64,000 nt of DNA from Bradyrhizobium sp. 186 (GTDB lineage Bacteria > Pseudomonadota > Alphaproteobacteria > Rhizobiales > Xanthobacteraceae). The translations under genes were made by a program, and so were the position numbers. The notes beneath the pieces are model-generated. The model did not search any database, was not told the origin of the DNA, and worked only from the letters and a program-made list of their open reading frames with translations. The DNA is taken from the NCBI RefSeq assembly GCF_023101685.1, contig NZ_CP082164.1, positions 1,426,001-1,490,000 on the forward strand, read 5' to 3'. The first letter of the stretch is position 1; every line of letters starts with the position of its first letter. Below are positions 63,969 to 64,000 of this stretch, in pieces.

Positions 63969-64000
63969 ATGACTTCGCGTCCCACATCCGCTCTCCGCAA
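63969..64000 (+). other. possible start of a gene cut by the window edge
   Basis: An ATG at 63969 opens a frame (MTSRPTSALR) that runs to the end of the window. Too little is visible to identify it. Confidence 0.3.

Overview
The window is high-GC DNA from an alphaproteobacterium of the Bradyrhizobium / Nitrobacteraceae type. This is inferred from the gene content: a tolQRAB-pal-cpoB-tilS-ftsH backbone, a pyk-DUF1036-DUF1244-GapR neighbourhood, a DctA of rhizobial length, the many palindromic intergenic repeats, and perfect CtrA boxes. I see no rRNA, tRNA, CRISPR array, insertion sequence or prophage.

Layout. 1-9.9 kb: metabolic and transport genes, namely an MFS permease cut by the window edge, a GAF protein, an amidohydrolase, an ABC-F ATPase, two SDRs, dctA, a frameshifted NCS2 permease and a class II sirtuin. 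10-16.8 kb: an operon of N-methylhydantoinase/oxoprolinase A and B subunits plus a complete TRAP transporter, probably import and hydrolysis of one cyclic amide or lactam. 16.8-21.6 kb: a beta-class GST divergent from a TetR regulator, a frameshifted chemoreceptor and a GhrA-type reductase. 21.7-29.2 kb: an ECF42-type sigma factor with YCII/DGPF, SRPBCC, VOC and SnoaL-like genes, interrupted by small membrane and secreted proteins and an SDR. 29.3-34.5 kb: a TetR/DUF2852 pair, a fatty-acid desaturase, cysE, an SDR and a DUF2231 protein. 34.9-47.4 kb: the Tol-Pal envelope cluster, split between tolB and pal by a GGDEF-EAL protein and a FeeM-like N-acyl amino acid synthase, then cpoB, tilS and ftsH. 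47.4-54.7 kb: DUF3052, an orphan branched-chain amino-acid-type binding protein, a repeat-rich AT-richer patch, a polytopic membrane protein, an Flp pilin, a PAP2 phosphatase and a TetR regulator. 54.8-64 kb: pyruvate kinase, DUF1036, DUF1244 and GapR, then a DUF882 peptidase-like protein, a YcbB-type L,D-transpeptidase and an NtrC-type sigma-54 activator.

The strongest hidden signal is a local regulon. Four sites with TGTCGG, 15 bases, then TTCGTC (starts 21687, 23524, 27752 and 28234) have identical spacing. Each lies upstream of the YCII-ECF42 operon, the SRPBCC-VOC pair, the SnoaL-like gene, or the two-gene YCII pair. The sigma factor very likely transcribes itself and these three other units. 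Further regulatory signals are two TTAA-N7-TTAA CtrA boxes (before the FeeM-like gene and before the sigma-54 regulator), a TetR operator pair (ATGTAAA-N5-TTYACAT) at the start codon of a TetR gene and in the promoter of its DUF2852 neighbour, and an 11-bp inverted repeat bracketing the promoter of the GST-linked TetR gene.

Limits: functions come from motif and family recognition by eye. The two frameshifts could be sequencing errors. Starts were chosen from ribosome binding sites, signal peptides and family length.
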